A stretch of DNA of 64,000 nt from Talinum fruticosum (taxonomy: Eukaryota > Streptophyta > Magnoliopsida > Caryophyllales > Talinaceae). The stretch is from the NCBI GenBank assembly GCA_021018815.1, contig JAITYX010000046.1, forward strand, positions 1,082,001 to 1,146,000, read 5' to 3'. The position numbers and the translations under genes were made by a program. Below, piece after piece: positions 44,401-56,900 of the stretch (within the stretch, counting starts at the first letter, position 1; each line of letters opens with the position of its first letter). Under the pieces are notes generated by a model. It was not told where the DNA came from, ran no database searches, and was given only the letters and a program-made list of their open reading frames with translations.

Positions 44401-46035
44401 TTATTGGCAACAAAATAAATGACCATGATTAAAGTCGAGCTAATATCCTACTTTATTAAATTATGCTAACGTAAGGAAATCAATTACACCCGCAATAACT
44501 TTGCCAAATATATTTCTCTCTTTGAAATCTCGTTTAAGCTCTTTTAACCTTAAACGGAAAACTCTAGCAACAATGTCCAGGTCTATTATTTGCATGTTGG
44601 CCTGGTTGTTGTGACAAAGCTTCCTGAATTTCGGGCCAATTCGAATTACACGTGAAGGTCACAAAGAAATCGGGAAACCCATTTGATTACAAATAGCCAT
44701 CGCATCCAAAAAATGTTATCTCATATAACATGGACCCCCTGTAAATGTTACAGGTAATATTAACCTTTTCCCTACTGCAAAAGCATCATTTTCCCCAGAC
44801 AATAACAACATCTTGTAAGCCGTTGTATAATTCCGCCTCGAGTGTACTTTGGTGGTCCTTAATATATCTTAACCTCCAAGCTTCAATCGCACTATAACAA
44901 TCAACAATAAATTGTAGGAACAATCTACCACATCGAAGTAGAATGTTCCCTTCATTGGCTCTATATTGTATAAGGAATGCAAAAACTCTCTCATCGTCAC
45001 CATTGCCCGAGTACTACTTAATCCTTCAACACATGGAATATTGAACGTCCAACCATCTGTTCCATATGAAAATAGAAGTGGATATTGAAGAGGCATATAT
45101 GATAGAGAAGCTTCAAATATTCGTTGTAAACTTCCGTCTACTTTACGGACAATAAGGTCTCGATGTTGTTCTACTTCATGGTCGCCGCCGACTATGAGAG
45201 CTGCTACTTCATCTACTGTGGGCATTGTGTATTGTTGTCCGGGGCATGCTTTGATTATTCAAATGCTTAAATTAACAACATTGTTTACTTGTAAGACATC
45301 TCGTGCATTTCGGAAAACCTTCACGTAAGGATTCACAACATCAAGCATACATCTGTAAGGACCGTAAAATAGTATGATCAACTCCACGTACGGTTTGTTC
45401 GCCATTCAGAGCCCTACATCGATTTGGGACTTCATTATGGGTGTCATAGATATATAGCTGTGCGAATTTGGGCCTTTGTCCTTGTCGGGAAGTAATGAAC
45501 CAATATGATGGTAATTTTGCTCACTTATTCTAAAAGAGTAAGGACCTCGTCCGTCCATTACTGATTGATCGATAGATCCACCCATTGATGTGAATGATAA
45601 CATGGAATTATACATCCTTATATTATTAAGAAAATTTTGTTGATTCAACAATGTGTTCGATAGAGGAGGAGGCGGGGCTAATGCCGCCAACTTAACATGT
45701 CCACCTTGACGAGCATATCATGAATCGTGGTTGGGAGATACTACTTTTGGCAACTCTTTCCTCTAGCCACATGGTTGCTTTACGATGACTGCAAGAAACC
45801 AAAGTTCCAGTGAAATCCCAATGATGCGAGATCCTTCGACAGGTGGATTTGTATGTGTAATTGCTAATTGAATTGCTCTAGATTGTGTCCGATGGCGTTC
45901 ACGTTCTCCACTAAGTTGGGGTTCTTCTTGATCGGGATTTCGTCGATTAAATAGCCTCATTCTTGCATTATGTCGAGCAAGTCTTGATCGAAGGCTATTT
46001 GTAATGTTATCAGCATTTGTAGATGGAGCTTCCAT
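41470..46035 (-). pseudogene. Helitron Rep/helicase (RepHel) gene, decayed
   Basis: Start proposed at ATG 46035 (MEAPSTNADNITN...). Right to left: N-terminal domain SMGGSIDQSVMDGRGPYSFR (45600) and YHHIGSLLPD; MPTVDEVAALIVGGDHEVEQ (45225); YMPLQYPLLFSYGTDGW. The Rep part has VTFTCNSNWPEI (44640), RPDIVARVFRL (44560), EFQKRGLPYAHI (44350; HUH motif with the first His changed to Tyr) and the tyrosine motif KYLHEYMHKGPDRA (43925). The Pif1-type helicase part has Walker A IYGSGGTGKTYLW (42845), GGDFEQVLPVV (42480) and the C-terminal motifs TINKSQGQTLQYVG and GQLYVAISCVTSLRD (41600). About 1500 codons, the usual size, but at least ten frame changes or stops. Confidence 0.87.
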
Positions 46036-46977
46036 AACTACACATACAACATTTTTTGTTTTAAGTTTAGAAAGGACATTTGTGGTTCAAAATTAGATGA
46101 AGCACATATTATTGTTTAATATTGTGGTCTATTATTATATGCATTAATTATTATAAAAAGTTGTATGACACGAACCTAAATTAATATTGTTTAATATTTT
46201 TTAATAGTTTGAATTAGAGTGGAATTTTATATTTTTACTCAAATGAAAAACAAAATATCAAACAAAGAGAATGAAAACTTAATATACTTATAAAATGATA
46301 GGATGTGGTCAAAATCCAATGTAAAGTACAAATTAGCCACACATGGTGCATAAGCATAACAACATCATTTAACGTTTGTTTTCAATACAAAGAATAAGCT
46401 TAAAATAGAAAAAGAAATTTAAATTTAAATTCTACCATCAATAATACTCAAGAGTGAAAGAAAACTTGATTTAGAGAAGTTTATATATTGGTTTCCTTTT
46501 GTATTGGGATGGAATTTAATATTTGTAATCAAATTGAAAACAAATAATCAAATAAAGAGTATGAAAAATTTTTGGTCTTATAAATTGATAAGGTATGGTC
46601 ATATCCAATGTAAATTACGAATTAACCACACAAAGTGCATAACAACATCATTTAATTTTTGTAATCAACTAAAAAACAAAATATATCAATGAAGAGAATG
46701 AAAAATGAATACAGGCATAGCATATAGACTGAAAATTAAAAAAGGAATGTAAATTTGAATTCTACCTTCAATAATAATCGAGTGTCAAAGAAGAAACTTG
46801 TGAAATCAAAATTAAAAATTAGAGGAACTTGAATTCGAGTACCTCCAATAATGCCTGAGAATCAAAGAACATAATCAAAATTTTTAAAATAAATTTATAA
46901 TTAAGTCAAAATTGTATTTAAATTATAGAATTGAAAAAATTAGGTTAGATAAAATTGTAAATATATATTTAACCACT

Positions 46978-46980
<3 letters not shown>
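46036..46980 (-). other. Helitron 5' region, AT-rich
   Basis: Upstream of RepHel on the minus strand. Contains a near-duplicated segment: GAATTTTATATTTTTACTCAAAT... (46220-46380) resembles GAATTTAATATTTGTAATCAAAT... (46510-46690), about 290 bases apart. No ORF of interest. Confidence 0.55.
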
Positions 46981-47068
<88 letters not shown>

Positions 47069-47070
47069 TT
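46981..47070. repeat. (AT)n/(AC)n microsatellite
   Basis: About 72 bases of AT followed by a short AC run. Confidence 0.95.
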
Positions 47071-47181
47071 CTACTACTATTTTGATTGTGTAGTTATTTA
47101 CAAAAGAGACGATAATTAAAAATCCAAAATACCTAAAAAGCAGTCAGATGACCGAGGTCATACAACACCAAATTCATTATC

Positions 47182-47291
<110 letters not shown>

Positions 47292-47487
47292 TTCTACTAC
47301 TATTTTTGTAAGGTACACTCAACTCAAGCATAAACTATCAAAGCTTAAATAAAGGAACTTTTCAATGATCCGACAATATTCAATAAAGAATGTAGTTTTG
47401 GAGGAGTACAATACCCTGTAGATAAGCTTTTGTATTGTATTGTGTCAAATCAACTTTTAAATTTTGGCTCAGTCCTTTGTTTTAAGA

Positions 47488-47490
<3 letters not shown>

Positions 47491-47556
<66 letters not shown>
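47491..47556. repeat. (AT)n microsatellite
   Basis: About 65 bases of AT, third array within 600 bases. Confidence 0.95.
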
Positions 47557-47558
<2 letters not shown>

Positions 47559-48639
47559 ACATTGTAATGCTCTTTTATTTCATACCTTAACTTCTCTACC
47601 CTAATGATAAATATGATTTATCATCATATAACTGAACACATAGAACAATAATGATTATTACATGGCATTAAACAGTAATAATTATAAAAAAATTACATAA
47701 TTAATGGAATATTTAAACAAATCAATAACTATAAACATAAATTAAGGAGTTGAGCCAGTCTTAGTAATAAGAAGCCGATATAACATTAATGCAATAAGTT
47801 AATTTCTAAAGTTATCCCTCAGTAGCAATCTTTTCCGTAACGTTTCTTATTGATTTTTAGATTATTAAACCACATCAATTTATTAATTTATTATTTTTCG
47901 TTAATCTTTCTTCCTCTTTCCTGTCAATTTGTCTTTACTTGTGCTTGGCCGAACATCGAAGTGGTTTAGAAAATCAATAATAACAAAGCCCATCTGCTCC
48001 ACCGCCATAACCACCGTTTCCCATATGCTCGATCAAAATTTGAAAATGTCAATTATAGTTTTTCAATGCAAGCCTATTAAGTCATTCACAAAAATAAACA
48101 ATAACAAAATCAATCATTTAATTTAGGTAAAGAAGAGAATTAAGTGGAAGAAGAGCTCGAGAGAGAGGACGGTAAATAAACAATGTCGAGTTACTTTGTG
48201 GGTTTATTTATTGAATTAGAGAGAAAAAAAAAAAAAGAGGGGAGAGAGGGTCACACGTGCGGAGGAAATCTGAAGAGTGAAGAGGGTTTTGGCAATTTAC
48301 TAATGACTTGGGGATGATTCCAGTTTAAAAATGCCCCGATTGACTATCAAGATCTTGACATCAAATTCCATCCGTAGCAATGTCTACATTGGATGTTTCG
48401 CCATCATTGCAATTATTAGTCATGACCCATGGGCTTAAGACAAAAAGGCAGCAGCATATGGGATGATTCAAAATAATGGACTGAAAGCCGAGAAGCTTTC
48501 ACCGGACATTCAATATTAGTAATCGACTTGAACTCGTGTCCTGATGTAAATAATTTTCTCATTTCATTTCTATACTTACAAATTACAGAGTATCCCAGGT
48601 TTCTTAATTCAACTTTAAAAATTGAAAACTCAATAATAA
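47557..48639. other. Helitron 5' region, no gene recognised
   Basis: AT-rich with an A-rich run at 48225-48237. No domain recognised in any frame; may be captured sequence. Confidence 0.4.
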
Positions 48640-49690
48640 ATGTCAAGAAACCCATATATATTCAAATCGAAAACAGGAAAAAAATCCCAAAAAAACAATA
48701 ATAAAGTCAAGAAACCCATATATATTCAAATCAAAACATGAAAAAAATCCAATAATCCATTTGCCGGACTATATTAAAATTGGTATATTCAAGAATATTC
48801 AGGTTTAGATAAATGTTTGCAATTTTGGTGAGTCATTGCAATCAAAATATCGCCCAGATTAATTGTATTGATTAAGAAAGTTAGAGGACGTGGATGGACG
48901 ACGAACGGGAGGGGCGAGAGAGAGTAATTTTGGTGATGAAGGGTGAAACACATTGGACGAAATGGAGGCTACATATTTGGATTTGGTAGTTGATTTTTGA
49001 GGATCGTTTTCGGGGTGGGGAGTCAAATGGATGTCAAAAAACCCAGATCGAACACACATAGAGAGAGAGAGAGTACCGAGATAAGCTGAATCGATGATTG
49101 AAGGGTGGGAGGAGAGCGATGAGCGGCAAAAGAGACTGAATTCGCAAGTTCTACACAAATTAAACTACGGATAGCGAGAGAAGTCAAGAAACCTAGATAT
49201 ATTCAAATTGAAAACAGGAAAAAAATCCCAGAAAAACAATAATAAATGTCAAGAAACCCATATATATTCAAATTGAAAACAGGAAAAAAATCCCGAAAAA
49301 CACAATAACAACATAGAGAGAGAGATTACCTTAGATAACTCGAATTAGTGATTGAAGGGTGGAAGGAGAGCGATGAGCGGCAAAAGAGACTGAATTCGTA
49401 AGTTCCGCACAAATTAAACCACGGATAGCGACGAAGTCAAGAAACCCGGATATATTCAAATTGAAAACGAGGAAAAAAATCCCGGAAAAACAATAATAAA
49501 TGTCAAGAAACCCATATATATTCAAATCGAAAACAGGAAAAAAATCCCGGAAAACACAATAATAACATAGAGAGAGAGAGAGTACCGAGATAACTAAATT
49601 AGTGATTGAAGGGTGGGAGGAGAGTAGTAGCGGCAAAAGACACTGAATTCGCAAGTTCTACACAAATTAAACCATGGATAGCGAGAGATA
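48640..49690. repeat. Tandem repeats in the Helitron 5' region
   Basis: A unit of about 255 bases is repeated at 49186-49435 and 49436-49690, with a partial copy at 49060-49185. Each unit contains two copies of a shorter element (GTCAAGAAACC, then ATATATTCAAAT, then GAAAAC.GGAAAAAAATCCC) and one GAGAGAGAGAGTACCGAGATAA block. Isolated short copies occur at 48640 and 48700. Confidence 0.88.
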
Positions 49691-50352
49691 GAGAGACCAC
49701 AATCAGCACAATTTATACATAATTAGCCAAGATTGAACAGTCACAGACCAGAGAAAGAGAGAGTACCGGGGTTGAGCATGGAGAAGTGAAGAGTGAGAGG
49801 AGAGCGACGACCACAATTTCGAAGTGGAACAATGTAAAATATGAGAGAGAGTGGAAGAGAGATAGAGATGAGAGAAACATCCGATAAATGGTGGAAGAGA
49901 AAGAAACCGAGAGGCGTGAGATATGGTGAATGAAGGAAGAGAGAGAGTGATATGATAGAGCCGTGAGAGCTTTAGTGATAATGAGGTGATATTAAGATAA
50001 ATGGTTAATTTATTTTTTTTATTATGGATATTAGAGATAATGAGGTGATATTACGATAAATGATTAATTTATTTATTTTTTATTATGGATATTTAGTTAT
50101 TGCCGTGAGAGCTTCCAGGGAGGTGATATGATAAATGCTTAATTTATTTTTTTGTTTATTACGGATATTGAAAGGATTTTAGAGGATTTTTTATATAAAT
50201 TTTTTAATTATACAATATCGATGATTAAGTAGAAACATATATTTTATTTTGAAGAATAAATTATTAATTTTCTTATTGGACGAAACTCCTAAATTCACCC
50301 TCATGCCGCCATGTCGGACTTTTGAAAAGATTGCTATTATATAGTATATAGA
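49691..50352 (-). other. Helitron 5' terminal region
   Basis: GA-rich stretch followed by two similar segments (GATAATGAGGTGATATTA at 49976 and 50036) and the 5' TC terminus TCTATATACTATATAATAGC on the minus strand, with host A preceding it (50353 T on plus). Confidence 0.8.
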
Positions 50353-50762
50353 TTAACTCGGTATGATTATCTAATTTATTACATAAGTTATTGTGAATTT
50401 TATTGATTATTATATGTTACGAGCGAATAACAAATGGATCAGTTGAACCAAGATGAAATTGAGTTATGAGTTATTAATTTTCCGAGTGTGTTCTGAATCA
50501 CTTAGACACATCACCGAGTCAAACTCGGTTTTTGAGAAAAATGGACATCACAATTTTGAGATCATCTCTAGTTCAATGGAGAATCTTGGAAATGTTTTCG
50601 AAAATCTCTTTTTCTCACTCCGGCACACGAACGGTCTGAAAACTAGCCATTAGAAAGAAGCAATTTCAAGACAGCCGTTACTCACTAGAATGCCAAATGG
50701 TCTAATAACCGTTACTTTGAGGGCTGAGTCAAAAGGCTTTCGTTTAATCAAAGCTCATATTC
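50353..50762 (+). other. End of pol and post-pol region of element F
   Basis: Continues the copia text interrupted at 36614: ACTCGGTATGATTATCTAA corresponds to the GAGCTTGGTATGTTAAATGC end of pol. Then TTTTTGAGAAAAATGGACAT (50528), shared with A, B and C, and AACCGTTAC (50708) upstream of the internal TATA box. Confidence 0.75.
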
Positions 50763-50771
50763 TATAAATAG
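50763..50771 (+). promoter_or_regulatory. Internal TATA box in front of ORF3 (element F)
   Basis: TATAAATAG 173 bases before the ORF3 start position, with a pyrimidine-rich leader (CTCTCACTCATTC type) between them as in the other copies. Confidence 0.55.
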
Positions 50772-50935
50772 CAACACTTCGTTCTCATTCATTGACTTTG
50801 CTATTTCTTGCTCTCACTCTTGCACTCTTTGCTCTCGTACTCATACACTAAACTCTCTACTCTCTCACTCATTCTTTTACTCTTTTTGCTCTCTTATTCT
50901 CAATCTCTTTCACTTTCTCTCAAACATACCTAAGA

Positions 50936-51897
50936 GAGGAAGCGCCGCAGAAGGAGGTGCAGCCACCAAGAAGGCTAGAACCAAATCCACTCTCTCGATT
51001 TATCCTCAAAAAGAACCTTCCAAGGGTAAAGCTATTGCCTACAATGACCAAAAACTCATCATTGTCCAACATTACTTCATAGAAGAAAAATTCCTCTCTA
51101 CCACCAAATTTTCATGGATCAAGTCCACTCTCGGCACAAGTACTTTCAAGTATCCGTGTTTCTGCGATTACATCTATTCGAACTCATCACTAAGTTCTAT
51201 TCTAACATGTATGGAAGAGATAATATAATCTCTTCTATTGTTCAAGGCAAAACCATTCGTATCAATCTCTCTCTCATTGACAATCATTTTATTGTGAAGT
51301 TTCTCTTCTTGAACTTCAACTAATTCCATTCAATGAAGTCGTTGATAACTTCTTCGATAGATACGCAAAGGAGGTCCTTAAGTCAAGAAAGAACTTTTTG
51401 TGACCGATGACCTTAGAAGCAAGACTTCTTTGCTTGATCTTGATGAGAACTTTCTTCTCTTTCTACCCTTCCAAAGAGAACCCAAACAGCAAAGTCCTTA
51501 AGGTTCTCTTTGATATCCTTGAAGGGTATGAGATTGACCTCTTCCCTTTCATCCGGGAATAGATAGCTTTTGTTCTCTCAAATGAGAAAAAGCCCCTCTT
51601 CCCTTTGGAGCTTTACTTTTTGTTGTTTTTGCTCAATTCAAAGTGGATCTCCCTTCGATCCATAAAAATTTCTGGAGCCGACTATCTATATAGGCGAAAT
51701 GAGCTCATTGGACTAGGATACCAGGAAATAAGATCCGATGTTTGGGTTCACAATTCTAGGTTACCTCCTCCTCCTCCACCTCGGACTCGGAAAGATTTTG
51801 AGACTCCTCCTCTCTTCTCACCACTTGGACCTTCATCTTCCCACTTGCCCCTTCTCTCGAATTTCTTTAGAAAGTGGCATCTCGGTTTGCTACTCTA
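50936..51897 (+). pseudogene. ORF3 of element F, 3'-truncated
   Basis: Start codon changed to ATA, then PKRGSAAEGGAATKKARTKS. Core segments in several frames: KFSWIKSTLG near 51110, FYSNMYG near 51200, EVVDNFFDRYAKE near 51335, FDILEGYEIDLFPFI near 51510, LPFGALLFVVFAQFKVDLPSI near 51598, RNELIGLGYQEI near 51690, and PPRTRKDFETPP at 51775. The C-terminal coiled-coil half, polypurine tract and 3' LTR are missing: homology ends at about 51897. This is the most diverged ORF3 in the window. Confidence 0.68.
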
Positions 51898-53915
51898 GCC
51901 AATGAGTTCATTTATGCATTTAGCCAAAAATAAATTTCATCTCAAATTGGGTGAGTCCATTTATGCATTTAGCCAAAAATAAAATTTATCTCAAATTAGG
52001 TGACTTCGTGTCACATTCATCTTTTGATCAAGGAAGTGCTTTCTTTTCGTTATAACATCATTACATTACCGTTTGGTCATTTTGCATTCCTTATATGCAT
52101 CCAAATAAAGAAGCATTCTTCTTCCTTTTTCCTAGCCTCCACGGGTCTAGCGCTTGAGTCCCTTTCTCCCCAAAAGTTGGTTTTCTTAACATGCTCCTAA
52201 GCAAGTTATCCTTTGGGCTGCGAGAATAGGGAAGCCTACCGCCATTAGGTGTCATCAAAATCCAAGCTCAAAAATATTAGAGCATTTCGGTAAAGGGTCA
52301 AGTATTGCTTCTCCTCGCTCTATACCTCGATCTACGCCGGTGCGACCAACTTCGATGTACACAACTAGCTTATATGAAGGTAGACTCATATATATGAAGT
52401 TATTTATATGAAGGTAGGCTGATACCTTAATTATCTCACCGATCGGTAATAACTAGCTTATATAAAGGTAGACTCATATGAAGTTAGGTTAGTCTCTCTC
52501 TCTCTCACACATATTTTCTTCTCTCATTAACACTTAAGCTCTTCCCTCGGTATTAATGAACCAAAGCATGTCCCAATCCTCTCTCTTTATATTTGTCATC
52601 TTTTCTTCGATTTTCAAACTTCGTTGGACGATAAGTGTCAAGTTTACAATCCGAAAATCCCTAAGAAGGTTTATTTAAGTGAGGCATCAACTTGATTAAG
52701 TTATAAAGCTCGGGGTTGCAAAAGATAATTGTCGGATAGCTTCAACCTTCACATATGGTCAAGAAGGTGAAACACTCACCCGAGAGAGAGAAAGAAAGAG
52801 CCAGAGAAAGAAAGAGAGTTAAAAATGACAGACAGATTGGGAGAGTGAGAAGAGACAGAGACAGAGACAGAGACGAGAGAACATGCAAGAGAGAGACATA
52901 GAACTTTAGGTTTAAATAAAGAAAGAAGCCATATACTTTCACTTACTTAGACATTTCTTTCATTTAATGTTCACCAATCATAAATACATTAATACAACTA
53001 CCGGAAAAAGGACTTGTAAATTATTAACAACACTGGTGCAGGGAATTTAAGATTATTTTTCATAATTTATTAGTAGAAAATGATTAACACATACCTCGAT
53101 GGGTGTGAATGTTAAAACTTCTTAAAAAATATTAATGTTAAAAGTAGGTAAAATTGATCATTCGAGATATTACATAAAACATTATTTAAAAAATCGAAAT
53201 ATTAAAATCCAATAATCATATTTTGAAAGCAAATTAACATCAAAAGACGCCTTCAACAGATTGGTGTGTTTTTAGAAAATTGCGAAAATTAAAACAAAAC
53301 TTAGACTTCTGAACACCTAACACTGTTTGAGACTTCCATTTGAAAAAAAAAAAAAAAAACAATGTTTGACACATTTCTAAATGGGGAAAACCAAAATGGC
53401 AAAGAACCTCAAGGTGGTGCCCGCCTCGTGGGGCATATCTAAATATATGGTTAGAGACTTCTTGGATGGAAACCAATGGGCCAAAAATAAATGTTTGACA
53501 AATTTTCATGGCATCATGGTCCACGACAACCGTGTCTTCGACGCAACCAGGCTGCTCTAATATATGGTTAGAGACTTCTTGGATAGAAACCAACGAAAAT
53601 TATTGAACTTCCAATACGACCATATCAACTTGAACATAGGCATGCAAAACAAATCAAATATTCAATTTGCTTAGGAATAAAGAGGAAAAATAACAAGCAA
53701 ACTCAAGGTTGCATTTCACCACCCATTTGACAAGAGTAAGCCACTCGAGTGATGAATAACTAAGCAAAAGTTGACCACTATAACTGCTTGAACTATATCA
53801 CCGGTGGAGAATACTTGTTCAATAGCAATACCATCGCACTAAAAATGCTCGAAACAGCTGTCCTTGTCGAGAAAGGAGAAGAATGGCTTCAACTATACAT
53901 CTAAAGGGTTCAAAG
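51898..53915. other. Unassigned region between F and the L23 gene
   Basis: No gene recognised. It holds a 50-base tandem duplication (51904-52003, ATTTATGCATTTAGCCAAAA in each copy). Scattered copies of TATGAAGGTAGACTC and TATGAAGTTA lie at 52370-52480, and the CTGATACCTTAATTATCTCACCGAT segment (52418) is repeated at 58728. There is a GA/CAGAGA-rich stretch (52780-52880) and a poly-A run (53343-53360). A duplicated 35-base segment GGTTAGAGACTTCTTGGAT occurs at 53450 and 53567. The minus-strand ORF 53240-53593 spans that duplication and is probably not coding. The part next to 53915 should be the L23 3' UTR and downstream flank. Confidence 0.5.
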
Positions 53916-56900
53916 TTAGTCACTGCTTGGGAAAATTCCGATGCTCTTGGCGATATCTGAGGCATTATACTCTTTGCTCAACATAATAAATGCCTTCTTT
54001 GTTCCATCAGGCCTGCAAAACAAGATACAAAGGGTGAGCAGTGAGGACACAAAATTTTCATAACAAATCTTAGAATGCAGATCGCAAGTTTAGTTGAAAA
54101 TTTAGACATGAGAAATTATTTAAACAAAGCAGAAATGATTTGCTATTAAAACCTCTATTTGCAAATGGAAGCCAATGTGTTATCATTATTCACCAAATTC
54201 ATCAGTCAGATACACAGATGAGAAGGATTTTAAATCTAACCAGAAGATAGAAAGGGTATAGGGAATTAAACTGGTGAAATAGATGTAGCAAACAACGCTA
54301 AGCTCATTCTCTTCTTTTCGGCAGCGCGATTCAGGCTCGAACACATTACATTGGGATGTCTGACTCAGGTTGAACGCACCATACTGGAATGCGAAGTATC
54401 TGACATAAGTCCACAATTGAACTCTTGACTTATTTATGATAATTTTGCGTGTTTTTAGCTTGTAAATTCAAATAAGGAGAGGGAGAGATAAAGGAAGAAG
54501 TCACCATCAGCAATGTTGCGATGCCAAGGGCTGAGGAGTTTCAATACTTGGGCTTGGTCTTACAAGGTAATGGGCATATCGATAAGGACATAACAAATAA
54601 GGGTGTGATGGAAAAAAGGATGGATGCCTCTAAAGGCAACAAGTATATTCCAGGTTAACTAACTGGGAGATTTTTCCCCATGTATTTTATAGTGTAAGTG
54701 TAACCAATATTGCATTATTGGAGTGCACATACAAATGAGGACAATGCTCATTGATTTTTCCAGTGCTCTTTTAGCCAGTAATTTATTGAAGAAATATGCA
54801 GTCAGAAAAAATAGCAAGACCGATAATGACAGGAGGGCTAGACTCACTAAGCAAAGAGGGTCAGCCATACAGAAGATTTTCCATTTGGTGTAAATATCTT
54901 GGATCGTAAGGTTTTACCGATTAATGAAATTTTCCATTTTTCATCAAAACATTTACAAATCATTTGTAACAAATAGACAGTTTTCTTTGACATCTCTGCT
55001 TGCTTGCCAGGGTAGCAAGGTCATTTATATCTAAGTCTCCCAAATGTGTTTAGGCAAGATGAATCCACACTGGATGGTGTTGTATTGTTTTTGCATTTTA
55101 GTCTTAAATGAAGGTCAAATGCTTGGACTGCCGAGTTATAGACACTATTACTTAAGGTAACTGACAAAGTCCAATTTAAGTAACATAGCTAAAGAGGGGT
55201 TGGGGAACATATTAATCAGACTCAGCCAAACCCATGTTGAACCCCAAGTGTCCGACAGTGTGTGGGACTCAGCAATTTTCTAAAGACACTTGTACATTTT
55301 TGGTCCAAAATGAAGGGTCAAGTGATACGCATGTTCAAGTGTCAAATGGCCAATGATGGGTACTTATGGCAAAATGAAGAGTGAAAGCAAGATAGTTGGG
55401 AGCAATGGATTGAGCTAAAGGATGTTGAAAGTATTGAGTAGAGATCTTTGTACTCACCTTATCGAAGTATTCACCTTTCTGACCTTGACACCAAAAAGTT
55501 CTTGACAGCATCTTTGATCATGTTCTTATCAGCACGAACATCAACTGTAAAAAGTAATGAGTTCTCTTCTGCAATGTTCTTGATTGCTGCCTCAGTTATG
55601 ACGGGGACCTTAAGGATCTGATACATATCAATCATTCTCCGAGGATACTTGGTGGCTTTTCCTTTCTTTGATGTTTTAGATTGACGAGGACCTGAATCGT
55701 CAGAGGTTGATGCAGCAACTTCTGCAGTCTTGGCAACCATCAGATCCCGATCCGCCACCTCAGGCTTCTTTGTCGAATCAACTGGAGATAGGACTATTAA
55801 ATTTCTTCCATAGAAATAAACACTGCATTCAGGAAGCTAAAAAACTAATAGCTATCCTACTAAACAGGCAGTCTCAGACTCCTAGTAATATTATACAAAT
55901 TCACCATTGAAAGTAGACAAACAATGCAGTACATAATATATATCTAATAATGATTAACATAAGGGATAACACAATTTTACAAAGTAAACGGTCATCAAAG
56001 AAAAAGAGAAACCAAAACGAGAAAGGATATCTATTGAACAAAATGACATCACTGAACGCCACAAATTTTTAGTAGCAGGGTATTCTGTACGTAGCTCGAT
56101 TACTGTGGAAATGGGGAGTCATCTCCGCAAATTTGAGATGTATGACCACACTAAACAAGCAGTTGACCTAGCACATCTCCATAGGATATCAGCTATCATA
56201 ACCCTAAGAGATGCAAACAAAAACTCAGGGCACGTCCCAGCTTGTCAACAGCTGCACCTAAAGACAAACTTCTAGGCACATTAACTGAAAGTTTTAGACA
56301 CGCCCAAGCCTAGCAGAAGAAGAGAGTAAATGCAGATAATCTTTTATAACAATTTTCCTACTCCTCTTGAAGCAAAATGCATTATAAACAGTGACAAATT
56401 AAACTGTAAAGGTAATTCAAAATTCACAATTGGTCTAGAGAAACAATTGTAGGGGAAACTACTCAATCACCAAAACACAAAGGACTCTACAAGGAAACAG
56501 GGGAAATAAAGTATGTGCATGTATCTGGATATCTTAAAGTGCAAATGAGGTGCATTAAATTAATCTTATGGCAAAGGATCAATGACAAAGTCAAGAAAGT
56601 TAAATTCTTACAAGTTGTTGCCCTATTGAGTAACTTACATGTACTGCAAAATACTATCGTGAAATGCCCACTAGGCCTTAGCTGAAGAAGAAACTAATAT
56701 GCTACATCTAATGTTCCATGTAGCATGAAAATTATATTGAACAAGACAACTATACCCAACATACCTACCACCAATTGTGTGGGAAATATGTATATAACCT
56801 AAATAGACCCTTGTAGATGTAGATTAGTGGCACATTGGAAGCCACAACAAAGACCGAGGATCAGCCATAACAGCACATCTGCAACGACAAGGCTGTGATG

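Noticed and set aside
48640..49690. CRISPR-like array
   Set aside because: Repeats are long, nested and contiguous with no unique spacers, and this is a plant genome.
52000..52200. YNIITLPFG as a Ty3-gypsy RT motif
   Set aside because: Only a few residues resemble it and no neighbouring RT motifs are found in any frame.
53240..53593. 117-codon minus-strand ORF as a gene
   Set aside because: Built from a duplicated 35-base segment and a poly-A run, with no recognisable domain.
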